Both the position numbers and the translations under genes were made by a program. Below are positions 42,474 to 51,440 of a stretch of DNA of 64,000 nucleotides, one piece after another. This DNA comes from Laspinema palackyanum D2a. Lineage in GTDB: Bacteria; Cyanobacteriota; Cyanobacteriia; Cyanobacteriales; Laspinemataceae. Position 1 is the first letter of the stretch. Each line of letters opens with the position of its first letter. The notes beneath the pieces are model-generated. The model had not been told where the DNA came from and ran no database searches. It saw nothing but the letters and a program-made list of their open reading frames with translations. Where the stretch lies: positions 1 to 64,000 of the forward strand of contig JAMXFF010000029.1 in assembly GCA_025370845.1 (NCBI GenBank). Direction: 5' to 3'.

Positions 42474-43640
42474 ATGGCACAGACGACGGAAGGTATCAAC
42501 CCATCTCCCCTAGATTATGGAAATTTACCCGCCAATGTAGTAGAAGAGGCGGAGGCGGTGGTGTCCCGGATCCGCGATCGCATCAAAACCGGGACCATTC
42601 AGCAGATTGAGAACGGGTGCGATTTGCTGGAAACGAAGCAACGGTTGGGAAAAGTCTTATTTAAAGTCTGGGTCGATCGCTATTTTGACGGATCAGAATA
42701 TCTCGCCGGAAATTTAATCAAGGCGGCGGAACTGGTGCAGCGGATTCCCCACCGCATTGACCAGATGGCGGGATGGAGTATTTCTGCATTAGCGGCCCTC
42801 AGTGGCGGGTCCGATCGCCTCGCGGAAAAAATCTTAACCTCCGGCGATCGCCCCAGTGCCACGATGATTAGACAACGGGTCCGCACGGAACGCACAGGCA
42901 AACCGGCGATCGCCCGCAAACCGGCCCCTCGAAAGTTTAGCCAAGAAGAGGTAGACCAGAAAATCGCCGAGGCGATCGCCAAAAAGGACGAAGAACTGGC
43001 AACCTTACGAATTCAGCTAGAAAAAGAACTCCAAGACCGAGTACAGGCAGAATTTCGCAAGGCGCGAGATGCGGGATTGCTGGAGGCGAAAACGGAAGTT
43101 ACCGCAGCACAGGAACTGCGGGAAGAACTCCGGGCTAAAAATGCCGAACTGGCCGCCGAATTGCAACAAAAACAAGCAGAACTAGAAGGGATTGCTCAGT
43201 TGCATCGGGAGAATCAACTCAAGGATGAACGGATTGCGGATTTAGAGGCAGCTTTGGAACAGTCTAAACAAGAAAGCTGGGAAAACACCTTTAATGAGGA
43301 AGCTGCCAAGGTGGTGAATGCGGACTTAGAAAAAGCCTATCAGCCTTTGGTGGAAAAGTTGGACCGGATGACTCAAAAGGTGGCCCAGCAAGAGGAAGAA
43401 CTCCAGCGCTATCGTCAAGGGGAAGGGGAAGTGCCCGCAGAGGAACCGTCCGAGGCACAGGAAACCTGGGCGATCGCCTCAGACTTTGGACAGTTGGCGG
43501 AGACCCTGGATTTGCCCGGATGGAGTGGACGCGGTTACCGGGCTTCCGATGGAATGCTGTACACCAATTTAGTCTCGGCGATTTCTCATTTTATTCAGGA
43601 TTTTCAAGGGGATTCTTCCTCTAATTCTCGCCATTTTTAA
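42474..43640 (+). CDS. DUF3102-like protein with long coiled coil
   Basis: The 388-residue protein has an N-terminal region (about 28-80: AVVSRIRDRIKTG, IENGCDLLETKQRLG, FKVWVDRYFDGSEYLAGNLIKAAELVQRI) that resembles DUF3102, known from plasmid and phage proteins. A second helical part (to about 150) ends in a basic linker (RKPAPRKFSQEE). Residues 160-330 form a long coiled coil, and the C-terminus (LAETLDLPGWSGRGYRASDGMLYTNLVSAISHF) is a small folded end. The order resembles KfrA-type plasmid DNA-binding proteins. Six iterons lie directly upstream. No replication or ParA gene is seen nearby, so it may be a domesticated plasmid or phage module. Confidence 0.75.
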   Translation: MAQTTEGINPSPLDYGNLPANVVEEAEAVVSRIRDRIKTGTIQQIENGCDLLETKQRLGKVLFKVWVDRYFDGSEYLAGNLIKAAELVQRIPHRIDQMAGWSISALAALSGGSDRLAEKILTSGDRPSATMIRQRVRTERTGKPAIARKPAPRKFSQEEVDQKIAEAIAKKDEELATLRIQLEKELQDRVQAEFRKARDAGLLEAKTEVTAAQELREELRAKNAELAAELQQKQAELEGIAQLHRENQLKDERIADLEAALEQSKQESWENTFNEEAAKVVNADLEKAYQPLVEKLDRMTQKVAQQEEELQRYRQGEGEVPAEEPSEAQETWAIASDFGQLAETLDLPGWSGRGYRASDGMLYTNLVSAISHFIQDFQGDSSSNSRHF

Positions 43641-43651
43641 GGGGTGAGTTT

Positions 43652-43703
43652 TGGGTGGGAGCATCTTTCTCTACTTGAGGAGTAGGGAGCAAGATACTCC
43701 CAC
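43652..43703. terminator. inverted repeat, possible terminator
   Basis: GTGGGAG and CTCCCAC arms frame a loop with partly complementary parts (GCATCTT, AAGATAC). It lies just after the DUF3102-like gene. No strong T-run follows, so it may instead be a relative of the palindromic element at 24097. Confidence 0.4.
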
Positions 43704-43772
43704 TCCTCAATTCTAGGGTCCGACTGCTGGAAGAGGTGCTCTAGGGAGCGGTTAATTTGGCGATCGCCCTCA

Positions 43773-44450
43773 TTAAAGGGTGGTTGCATCAGCTAATCGT
43801 TTCAGAGAGAAGGTTGCTGCTTCAGAAACTTGGAAATGACTATCTTTTGCCAGGTATTTGAGGGCGGATAGGCTTTTTTCACTGGGAAGATGTCCCAAGG
43901 CTTCGGCGAGGCGCTGACGCACGAGCCAATCTTTGGATTGGACGAAAACCAAGAGGCGATCGACGGCTTCAATACATTTAATTTCCCCAAGAGCGGCGAT
44001 CGCCGCTTGTTGCAAAACGATTTCATCGCTATCTAAGGCACTGAGTAATACATCCTGAGCCCGCAGGTCCTTGAGATTTCCCAGGGAGACTGCTGCACTA
44101 AAGCGCACCAGCCAATCGGTATCTTCATAAAATGCGCGGACTAGGGGTTCCAAGGCTCTTTCGTCTTCGAGATATCCCAGGGCCCCGGCTGCACCGGCAC
44201 GAATGCTGTAATCCGGTTCGCCTTCGAGGATTTTGACCAGAATGGGAAAGGATTGGGCGGTGGCTTTAATGCCTAGGGCAAAGACGGCCATCGATCGCAC
44301 TTGGAGGTTCTCATCGTTGAGGAGTTTTTCGATAAAGGGGAAGGCATCCGCAGCGGGGACGTTCCGCAAGGAAGCCAATCCCACCATGCGATCGCCGGAA
44401 TTCTCACTGTCCAGCTTGACGGCTATTTCTTCTAAACTTAAGAGCGACAT
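43773..44450 (-). CDS. HEAT-repeat protein, phycobilisome-lyase-like
   Basis: The 225-residue protein is built from about six HEAT repeats, each of 30-32 residues: for example DRMVGLASLRNVPAADAFPFIEKLL, LQVRSMAVFALGIKATAQSFPILVKIL, YSIRAGAAGALGYLEDERALEPLVRAF. This fold is shared by the CpcE/CpcF/NblB group of bilin lyase-like proteins and by general scaffolds in cyanobacteria. No phycobiliprotein gene lies nearby, so the role stays open. I chose ATG 44450 (MSLLSLEEIAVKL); a longer frame to 44483 lacks a ribosome site. Confidence 0.85.
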   Translation of the reverse strand: MSLLSLEEIAVKLDSENSGDRMVGLASLRNVPAADAFPFIEKLLNDENLQVRSMAVFALGIKATAQSFPILVKILEGEPDYSIRAGAAGALGYLEDERALEPLVRAFYEDTDWLVRFSAAVSLGNLKDLRAQDVLLSALDSDEIVLQQAAIAALGEIKCIEAVDRLLVFVQSKDWLVRQRLAEALGHLPSEKSLSALKYLAKDSHFQVSEAATFSLKRLADATTL

Positions 44451-44584
44451 AGATTCAGGAAATTTACATAACTTTACATTCACTTTTTTATTATAGAGCG
44501 ACGACCGAAGGATCGGGAGAAAAACGGCCCTCTCCAGGGAGGGATTTCCGAACCGGCGATCGTCAGCTCAGGGCTGGAAACGGT

Positions 44585-46018
44585 TTATTCGGCATCCTTG
44601 ACAGCAGCCTTGTGCTTCCGTTCATAAAGCTGCAACAAAATCGCCGCATGAACTTCCCGAGAGAGGGGGTAAAAATAGACCAAAATTAAACCCCCGATTA
44701 AAAACAGGGTCGGTAGAGGCCCGATCACCATGCGAATGGCAAACAAAGCGGAGTCCGGTTGTTCGGGAATCGTGGTACTTCCAGCGGATGCGATAAAACC
44801 CGACCATTTGAGAGTTTGTCCTACGAAGAAAATTCCCAAACCTAAGCCGAGCTTTTGTAAAAAGACCATACAGGAGTAGAAGATTCCTTCCCGACGTTGC
44901 CCAGTATTTAATTCGTCTAAATCAATCACATCGGTGAGCATGGACCAAGGAATCAGATAAGCCGTTGCCACGCCTACACCCGCTAGAACCGCCAGAAAGA
45001 ACATCACATCCGTGCGATCGCGAGGTAAAAAGAAGAGGCCAGCTTGAGCAATAATCCAAAACCCCATGCCCATAAAATAAACGGCTTTTCTCCCCACTGA
45101 GCGGCTAATCGCGCTCCAGACAAATAGCATGATAATCGCCACCATTTGCACAATTAAAGCCACTTCAAAAAATGAATCTCGCCCCATCCAACTGACGACA
45201 AAATAGGGAATAACTGCCGTAGTTAATTGCAGAGCTAACCAAGAAAACAGATAAATCCCAATCACAAACTGAAATGGACGATTGCTCAGGGCAATTTTGA
45301 ACTGAGAAACTAAGGATAAATTGCTCGGGTCTGAGGGGGTTTGATACCTTTCTCTGGTTCCGAAGACACACCAGTAGAGGGGAAACATGGAAAAAATCGC
45401 ACAAATGCCGCCTAGGGTGACATACATCTGTTTGGGGTCAGGAATGAGCTGACTCAAGACCACACCCAAAATGAGAGCTAAGATACTCCCACCAATGGAG
45501 AAGGCAAACCGAAAGCTATTGAGACTGGTGCGCTCGTTGTAGTCCTGAGTGAGTTCGGGGGTGAGGGCTGTATAAGGTAGATTGACTGCGGTGTAAGCGG
45601 CGTGAAAAAAGATACTCACCAGAACGTAATAGCCGAACAGTATCCACTTATTCAGGTCGGGGTCGGCACTGAAGTGAGGGACCAACCAATAGAGGAAAAA
45701 AGACAGCCCAAAAGGCAGGGAGCCAAAGAGCATCCACGATCGCCTGCGTCCCCAGCGAGACCGGGTGCGATCGCTCAACATCCCAATCACCGGGTCATTG
45801 ATGGCATCCCACACCTTACCAATCATCAGGACCGTTCCTGCTAATCCGGGGTCTAAACCTGCCACCTCAGTTAAAAAGATTAGCAGGGTAAACGAGATTA
45901 AAATTGTGGTGATCCCAGCCCCCATATCTCCAGCACCATAAGCTAGTTTCGTGGAGAGCCTGAGTTTTTCGGGCTGGGATCTGTCGTTCGCTGGAGCAGA
46001 AGGGGACGAGTGATTCAT
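44585..46018 (-). CDS. GPH-family (MelB-like) sugar:cation symporter
   Basis: The 477-residue inner-membrane carrier has about twelve membrane helices and the signatures of the glycoside-pentoside-hexuronide family: LAYGAGDMGAGITTILISFTLLIFL at the start, KVWDAINDPVIGMLSDRTRSRWGRRRSWMLFGSLP in the first cytosolic loop, and PWSMLTDVIDLDELNTGQRREGIFYS in the second half. It should import a sugar or glycoside with Na+ or H+. I chose ATG 46018 (MNHSSPSAPAND); a longer frame has no support. The substrate cannot be read, and no sugar-metabolism gene is adjacent. Confidence 0.9.
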   Translation of the reverse strand: MNHSSPSAPANDRSQPEKLRLSTKLAYGAGDMGAGITTILISFTLLIFLTEVAGLDPGLAGTVLMIGKVWDAINDPVIGMLSDRTRSRWGRRRSWMLFGSLPFGLSFFLYWLVPHFSADPDLNKWILFGYYVLVSIFFHAAYTAVNLPYTALTPELTQDYNERTSLNSFRFAFSIGGSILALILGVVLSQLIPDPKQMYVTLGGICAIFSMFPLYWCVFGTRERYQTPSDPSNLSLVSQFKIALSNRPFQFVIGIYLFSWLALQLTTAVIPYFVVSWMGRDSFFEVALIVQMVAIIMLFVWSAISRSVGRKAVYFMGMGFWIIAQAGLFFLPRDRTDVMFFLAVLAGVGVATAYLIPWSMLTDVIDLDELNTGQRREGIFYSCMVFLQKLGLGLGIFFVGQTLKWSGFIASAGSTTIPEQPDSALFAIRMVIGPLPTLFLIGGLILVYFYPLSREVHAAILLQLYERKHKAAVKDAE

Positions 46019-46217
46019 GGACTTTGTTTTTTCCGGGGAAAGAGTATGGCGAGATGACCGCCATTGCTGGAGGAGGACAACAAGCGCCCGTGACGATCCA
46101 AATTTCAGCGGGGCTTTTCTGTATTGTGGCATACGATACAGCCTGTAAATTCTATGCTATCTTTGTCTATTACCTTTGTTCCTGCTTCCTGTTGCTACTG
46201 TTGGAAAAATTGCCCCC

Positions 46218-46739
46218 ATGCGTGACCTTTATATCGGTTGGGCCGAGTACCACCAAAAAATAGAGCAGCTTGCGGTCCAAATTTATCAGTCCAATTGGCA
46301 TTTTGACCAGATCGTTTGCATTGCCAAAGGCGGACTGCGGGTGGGGGATATCCTTGCCCGGATTTACGATCGCCCGTTAGGGATTTTATCGACCGCCTCC
46401 TATGGGGGTGCTGACGGCCAACACCGAGGGGCCTTGAAGATTGCGCGCCACTTAACGGCGATCGGCGATACCCTTGGCCCTCATATCTTATTGGTCGATG
46501 ACCTGGTAGATACAGGAATTTCTCTCAAGGAAACCCAACATTGGCTGAATTGCCATTATGAAAATCAAATCCAGGAGATTCGCACCGCAGTCCTCTGGTA
46601 TAAAGCTTGTTCCGATATTCAACCGGATTATTATGTGGATTACCTCACGGATAATCCCTGGATTCATCAACCGTTTGAAGGGTATGAACAAATCACCCCA
46701 GAGCAACTGGCTCAGAGCTATCAAACTATCGCAAGTTAA
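46218..46739 (+). CDS. phosphoribosyltransferase
   Basis: The 173-residue enzyme has a PRTase fold. The diphosphate-binding loop is IAKGGLRVGDILAR, and the PRPP-binding motif is HILLVDDLVDTGISLKET. The sequence DNPWIHQPFEGYEQ at the end fits the xanthine/hypoxanthine type found in cyanobacteria and archaea. It would join a purine base to PRPP in nucleotide salvage; the exact base is uncertain. ATG 46218 (MRDLYIGWAEYHQKI) is the natural start; the longer frame is upstream promoter DNA. It is divergent from the GPH transporter. Confidence 0.87.
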   Translation: MRDLYIGWAEYHQKIEQLAVQIYQSNWHFDQIVCIAKGGLRVGDILARIYDRPLGILSTASYGGADGQHRGALKIARHLTAIGDTLGPHILLVDDLVDTGISLKETQHWLNCHYENQIQEIRTAVLWYKACSDIQPDYYVDYLTDNPWIHQPFEGYEQITPEQLAQSYQTIAS

Positions 46740-46811
46740 TCCAGAATAACGAATTTAGGGCGAAAATTTTCTATGAACTGGGGCTGGGCTAGGGCTTAGG
46801 AATTACTTAAA

Positions 46812-46841
46812 TGTAGGGTCGATTCGAGAATCGACTGTACA
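46812..46841. repeat. 30-bp palindrome of the TGTAGGG-CGATTCG family
   Basis: TGTAGGGTCGATTCG is followed by its near mirror AGAATCGACTGTACA. Related copies lie at 4016-4045 (inside a gene) and 38951-38980 (inside the 185-bp element). Confidence 0.75.
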
Positions 46842-46845
46842 TTAG

Positions 46846-46983
46846 ACGTCTTGCAAAATAACGGATTGATCCCCCCAACCCCCCTTAAGATCCCCCTCCC
46901 GTCCCCCTTAAGAAGGGGGATGCCAGAGGAATAAATGTTTATTTCCCGGGGGCTTAAGAGATTTATGCAACAGGTCTGTTATT
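46846..46983. mobile_element. possible MITE with CCCCCTTAAG core
   Basis: The left end AGACGTCTTGCAAAAT and the right end (complement of ATGCAACAGGTCTG) are imperfect inverted repeats. In between are two C-rich/CTTAAG/G-rich palindromes. A single end of the same kind is at 536-597. No coding capacity and no clear target duplication are seen. Confidence 0.4.
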
Positions 46984-47021
46984 GCGAATTGTCCTTGAAT
47001 TGAGGGAGGTTTAGAGAGCGC

Positions 47022-47993
47022 TTAAACCGTGGGAATGCCAAACATTAAGACCCAAATCGGTAGGGTGACTAATAAGCCAACGGAACCGAGTCCTAGGGCA
47101 GTTACGGCTAAATCGCGATCGAGATTGTAGGTTTCTGCTAGGACTAGGGTGGCAAAGGCTGGAGGCATGGCCGTTTGTAAGACTAGAATCAGCAAGGCAG
47201 GGCGATCGAGTCCCCAGAAAGAGAGGATGATGCCGAGGAACAAGGGCACAATTAGCATTTTAATGACAAGACTGACCGAGGCGGGTTTGAGACTACTCCA
47301 AGAGTGTAATTGGCTCAGTCTCATGCCACAGAGAATCAGGGACAAGGCGATCGCACTCCAAGCAAACCGCTGTAAACCGTTTTCCAATAGGGAGGGTAGG
47401 GGAATATCTCGCACCAATAACCCAAACCCTAAACTCCACAGGGTGGGATTGTAGACGATCGCATGAATAAACTGTTTGTAACTTTTCGACCCCTCTCCAA
47501 ATCGAGCGGCTAATATGGCACCCAAGCCATAAGCTCCGATTACGGTCCCCAGCAAATCGTAAAATAGCGCCCAGGCAAAATATTGTTCTCCCACTAATGC
47601 CAAGGCGACGGGATAGCCAATAAAGCCTGTATTACCGACCATCGTTGACAGGACAAAACTGCCTTGGGTGGGTTGATGGGACCATAGGGATGATTGTACC
47701 TGCTCTAAAGAAGCAGAACCGGAGTTGGTTTTACTCCGGATCCAGAGCCAGCTTAGTCCCACTCCCAGGAGAATTGCCACCCAGGCGATCGCTGGCGCTA
47801 ACCAGATTGAACCCGACAAATCCGAACGGCGCACGAAGGCAATCACCCCGATCGGAACACCAATCCAAAACAGAAATTTGCCGATATAGAGCGGGATTTT
47901 CGGAGGCAACAGCCGACCGAGAATAAATCCCAATAACGCTAATCCCCCAAGTTGGAGGTACAGTTTTAGGAGTTGACTTCCCAGAACGAGCAT
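47022..47993 (-). CDS. AEC-family (auxin efflux carrier-like) transporter
   Basis: The 323-residue membrane protein belongs to the AEC/BART permease group, with about ten helices in two inverted halves. Typical parts are LGFILGRLLPPKIPLYIGKFLFWIGVPI at the start, STMVGNTGFIGYPVALALVG, and LVLQTAMPPAFATLVLAETYNLDRDLAVTALGLGSVGLL in the last third. Bacterial members export or import malate, malonate or other carboxylates; the substrate here is unknown. It is a single gene. Confidence 0.88.
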   Translation of the reverse strand: MLVLGSQLLKLYLQLGGLALLGFILGRLLPPKIPLYIGKFLFWIGVPIGVIAFVRRSDLSGSIWLAPAIAWVAILLGVGLSWLWIRSKTNSGSASLEQVQSSLWSHQPTQGSFVLSTMVGNTGFIGYPVALALVGEQYFAWALFYDLLGTVIGAYGLGAILAARFGEGSKSYKQFIHAIVYNPTLWSLGFGLLVRDIPLPSLLENGLQRFAWSAIALSLILCGMRLSQLHSWSSLKPASVSLVIKMLIVPLFLGIILSFWGLDRPALLILVLQTAMPPAFATLVLAETYNLDRDLAVTALGLGSVGLLVTLPIWVLMFGIPTV

Positions 47994-48478
47994 AATAATT
48001 TAAGGGAGGATTAGTTTTCATTGAGTTGGGGGGTTATCCCGAGATTCAAACGAGTTTTTTAACTGCGTCTCAATAGGTAGGATAACGGTGCCGTAGCACG
48101 TTCCAATTCAAACGCCGGACCGACGGACTCTCAACGGTGAAACCAAGAGCCAATCATGCAGCCATTTAGAATTCATCTTGCCATAGAACCAAAGGGGGCG
48201 TCCGTAGCACTTGACGCTAAACGGGGGATTTTTGTCATGGGTCACTGGTCCTTGGTCACTGGTCCCCTGACAAATGACAAATGACAAACAACAAATGACA
48301 AATGACCCTTTGTTGGTCCCGATCTACAAGGATTCGGTAGAATGCTTTTTTAACCCTGTAGGGGAAAGGGAAGCTCAAACCATGACGGATCCCTCCGTCC
48401 ACCGATCCATCACCGCTTCCGCAGCCCTTGAGTATCATAGTTTAGGGAATCCGAGTCAATCTGTTAGGAGTCGAGTCA
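47994..48478. other. intergenic region with ACAAATG simple repeat
   Basis: A run of TGACAAA and CAAATGACAAA units (about 48268-48306), preceded by GGTCACTGGTCC repeats (48239-48265), lies in the middle. It is the inverse of the tract at 29492-29522. Upstream of the next gene, TTAGGAG (48464-48470) is its ribosome site. No further gene is seen. Confidence 0.5.
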
Positions 48479-49303
48479 TTGAATAAGGCAACTGTGTCGG
48501 GACAAGCGTCGAAAACCTCGACATTTATGGGGGAGGACATTCCTCAAGCGGTTAGAGATACCTCCGAGAAAGTCTCTCCGGTTCAGGGGTCCAAATCGGT
48601 CAAATGGATTGTAATTGCCGTGATTGCTGGGACAGTTGCCCTAGTTGCAGGGGTCCTGGTGGCATGGCAGGGGGGAATGCTTGGACTCCTGAATAACTCG
48701 GAGGTGGCTCAAACTGAGCAAACTGAAGCCCCGGACCCTAATGCACCTGCGGACCCAAACCCCACGAAAACAGAGACGTTACTGGGTCACCTCCCCTATC
48801 AAGAAGCCCCTCCCGAAGACCTTCAACCCATTTCTAGTGATGGCAGAATCCTGATGCGTCAAGCAGCAGCTAGAGCGTTTTTGGACATGAAAGAGGCGGC
48901 GCGATCGCAAGGGGTCTCTCTGGTACCGATTTCCGGATTTCGCAGCGAGGAAGACCAGAAATATCTGTTTTTTGAGGTGAAAGCGCAACGGGGACAGGTA
49001 GCAATGGAACGAGCCGAAGTCAGCGCACCTCCAGGGTACAGCGAACATCATACCGGCTATGCGGTTGATATTGGCGATGCCAATGTTCCGGCGACGGATT
49101 TGAGTCCGAGCTTTGAAAATACCCCCGCCTTCCAATGGATGAAAGAGAATGCGGCCTATTATAGTTTTGAGATATCCTTTCCCCAAGGAAATTCCCAAGG
49201 GGTGAGTTATGAACCCTGGCATTGGAGATTTGTTGGCGATCGCCACAGTCTGGAAACCTTTTATAAAGCCCGAACCCAGGAAGTCCAACAGACTCAACCC
49301 TAA
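48479..49303 (+). CDS. M15-family D-alanyl-D-alanine carboxypeptidase (VanY-like)
   Basis: The 274-residue membrane-anchored peptidase trims the D-Ala-D-Ala end of peptidoglycan side chains. An N-terminal helix (WIVIAVIAGTVALVAGVLVAW, about 43-63) is followed by a proline- and threonine-rich linker and the catalytic domain (about 105-265): FRSEEDQ, the zinc-binding YSEHHTGYAVDIGD (His and Asp ligands), and EPWHWRFVG with the final histidine. The start TTG 48479 has AGGAG eight bases before it and no better ATG, so it is accepted. The next gene begins 63 bp downstream. Confidence 0.9.
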   Translation: MNKATVSGQASKTSTFMGEDIPQAVRDTSEKVSPVQGSKSVKWIVIAVIAGTVALVAGVLVAWQGGMLGLLNNSEVAQTEQTEAPDPNAPADPNPTKTETLLGHLPYQEAPPEDLQPISSDGRILMRQAAARAFLDMKEAARSQGVSLVPISGFRSEEDQKYLFFEVKAQRGQVAMERAEVSAPPGYSEHHTGYAVDIGDANVPATDLSPSFENTPAFQWMKENAAYYSFEISFPQGNSQGVSYEPWHWRFVGDRHSLETFYKARTQEVQQTQP

Positions 49304-49366
49304 CTGAATTGTCTGATGTCTTCATGCTTTTCAACTGTTGCTCCTCCCCATCTTGACCCCTAAATC

Positions 49367-50059
49367 ATGAGTCAAACCGCGCTTAATCTGGTGGCAATTT
49401 CGGTTTTTTTGATGACCCTTTCCGTATTGCTCGGACCTATCCTAGAACTATCTCCTCTGATTGGTGCGATCGCCACCGCCAGTCTCTTAGGATTTTTCAC
49501 CCTAGATACCCTCGGTTGGCAAGGCAAAGGTGCCAACCTAATCGTTGATGTTTTTGCCGGAATGTCCGAAGATCATCGCGGACGGGTTGTGCGTCATGAA
49601 GCCGGACATTTTTTAGTCGCCTACTTATTAGAAATTCCCATCACCGGCTATGCCTTAAATGCCTGGGAAGCCTTCAAACAAGGCCAATCCGCTGGCGGTG
49701 GCGTGCAATTTGACGATCAAGAACTCCTCACCGAACTCCAACAAGGCAGCCTCTCTGCCCAATTATTTGACCGATACTGCATCGTCTGGATGGCGGGTAT
49801 TGCTGCTGAAACCTTAGCATACAATCGCGCCGAAGGCGGTGCAGAAGACAGAACCAAATTAAAAGCAATTTTGGCCCAAAACCGCAAATCTCCCACCGAT
49901 GCTCAACTCAAGGAACGATGGGCCATTTTGCAAGCCAAAACCCTGATAGAATCCAATTTAGATGCCTATCAAGCCTTAGTCACCGCAATGGAACAGCGAC
50001 TGCCGGTGACTGAGTGTTATCAAATTTTAGGCAATCGGATTCTAATCAAGGCAGAATAA
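49367..50059 (+). CDS. M41 (FtsH-like) peptidase-domain protein without AAA domain
   Basis: The 230-residue protein has two N-terminal membrane helices (ALNLVAISVFLMTLSVLLGPI, PLIGAIATASLLGFFTL) and a peptidase-M41-like domain with the zinc motif HEAGHFLVAYLLEIPITGY (about 77-95), and WMAGIAAETLAYNRAEGGAEDRTKLKAIL in place of the third-ligand region of FtsH. The AAA+ ATPase that feeds FtsH is absent. Stand-alone M41-like proteins are conserved in cyanobacteria and plants; their role is poorly known. It lies 63 bp after the VanY-like gene on the same strand and may be co-transcribed. Confidence 0.85.
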   Translation: MSQTALNLVAISVFLMTLSVLLGPILELSPLIGAIATASLLGFFTLDTLGWQGKGANLIVDVFAGMSEDHRGRVVRHEAGHFLVAYLLEIPITGYALNAWEAFKQGQSAGGGVQFDDQELLTELQQGSLSAQLFDRYCIVWMAGIAAETLAYNRAEGGAEDRTKLKAILAQNRKSPTDAQLKERWAILQAKTLIESNLDAYQALVTAMEQRLPVTECYQILGNRILIKAE

Positions 50060-50091
50060 ATGAACCCATTTACCTAGAATTAGTTTTAAGT

Positions 50092-50116
50092 AAGGACTGA
50101 AGTCGTTTTAGTAAAT
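50092..50116. repeat. decayed AACGAC-family repeat
   Basis: GGACTGAAGTCGTTTTAGTAA is a diverged inverted copy of the AACGACTTCAGTCGTT/GTAGTAAC repeat. It lies between two genes and is the only copy seen after 39.2 kb. Confidence 0.5.
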
Positions 50117-50131
50117 GAGCCACTTAAAACA

Positions 50132-51067
50132 ATGTTACAAGAATTCATTACGTTACCCTACTTAAAACTGGCAGATAGACAAAAGTTGCCGGAGTGTTCT
50201 GCTATTTACTTTGCGAGTGCTGGTGAGCAAATTCTCTATGTTGGTTTGGCAACCAATCTCAGAAATCGTTGGCAGAATCATCACCGTTTTCCGCAACTTG
50301 AAGCAGTTAATAGACGGTGCGAAGTCAAACTTTTTTGGCTGAATTGCGCTCAAAGTCAGCTTAAGGAGCTAGAACGTCAGTATATCGAGTATTACTGTCC
50401 AACCTTAAACCAAACAACAGTACCAAAGCAGCAAATCGTACCCAGCTTTCAGATGCTAACGCAGTTGTTGAAAAAGCTCAATCAAGGGGTGCTTGGGCTG
50501 GGGGTATGTCCAGCCGACAACCAACGGCTAAAAACAGTAATTTTGGGTTATTTGGCTAATTACGGAGAGACACTGCGTGCAACAACGAATCTTCGCAAGA
50601 GTTTGCAAGCACTTAATAAAAACCCAAACAGTTTATTTAGATGGACGGAGGTGATTCGACGTAAAGATTGTGCCCATTGGCGCGCAAGGTGTAACGGTGT
50701 TGAAATTCGGCTCATCCCGTGGCTTGGAGAACGTATCATGCATCACACTACGATGTATGAAGTCATGAGAGAGAAACGCTTTGCTGGATTGACTTCAATC
50801 CCTAGCCTTGAATACGATGCCATGCGGCAGGACGTAAAGGCAATGTCTTTTACACAAAGACTGGAGTTAGCTCGTAGCTTGGAAATCGGTTGGAAGTTAT
50901 TTCCATTAGAGTGTGGGTCACAATTCCGTAGTGTCAGTGGTGTAGAAATCCTGTGTCTTACCGATACACAATTGGAAACCTTGTCACCACAGCACTTGTA
51001 CTTAAAAGAGATGTATCCTGGAATACTTGCCATCAATGATGATCCAGTACCAAAGTTGTTGTTTTAG
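50132..51067 (+). CDS. GIY-YIG domain protein
   Basis: The 311-residue protein has an N-terminal GIY-YIG-like nuclease domain (about residues 20-105): CSAIYFASAGEQILYVGLATNLRNRWQNHHR and LKELERQYIEYYCPTLNQT. The canonical GIY is replaced by AIYFA and YIG by YVG, while the arginine in NLRNRW and the C-terminal glutamate helix are kept, so activity is plausible. The rest (about 120-311) is a helical region of unknown family with AMSFTQRLELARSLEIGWKLFPLE. Its target is unknown. A decayed repeat lies just upstream. Confidence 0.8.
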   Translation: MLQEFITLPYLKLADRQKLPECSAIYFASAGEQILYVGLATNLRNRWQNHHRFPQLEAVNRRCEVKLFWLNCAQSQLKELERQYIEYYCPTLNQTTVPKQQIVPSFQMLTQLLKKLNQGVLGLGVCPADNQRLKTVILGYLANYGETLRATTNLRKSLQALNKNPNSLFRWTEVIRRKDCAHWRARCNGVEIRLIPWLGERIMHHTTMYEVMREKRFAGLTSIPSLEYDAMRQDVKAMSFTQRLELARSLEIGWKLFPLECGSQFRSVSGVEILCLTDTQLETLSPQHLYLKEMYPGILAINDDPVPKLLF

Positions 51068-51131
51068 TCTACAGATTTTCTCAATTAAATGATGTACAGT
51101 CACCGCAAGGAGTAAACCAATGGTTGAGATT

Positions 51132-51225
51132 TTAGACAGAGACTTTACTAAATGCTTGTGCAATAGCTTGGCCTAAAGCTTGATAAGTTCTGCCTCCTAG
51201 AGAGCGAAGATCTGTCACTGTAGGC
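51132..51225 (-). pseudogene. possible C-terminal coding remnant
   Basis: On the minus strand a short frame reads LPTVTDLRSLGGRTYQALGQ and ends at TAA 51132-51134. It looks like the end of a protein, perhaps a transposase, but upstream sequence is frame-broken and too short to assign. The rest of 51068-51440 shows no gene. Confidence 0.3.
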
Positions 51226-51440
51226 AAAAGAAAATAAGAAATACACCTCAGTAAAGATAGGGAAAAGAGCTAAACAAACACAATTTATAAAAAAAGTTAT
51301 TCGCTCTAATCCCCAATATAACTGAGTAATGGGAAAGACTTTTAACCAAGAGAAAAACAATTGATAGGTCCTATCTCCATTAAATAAACAACTGAAGACC
51401 TAACGGTGAATAAAATTCTAAATCCCTCCAAAATTTATCC

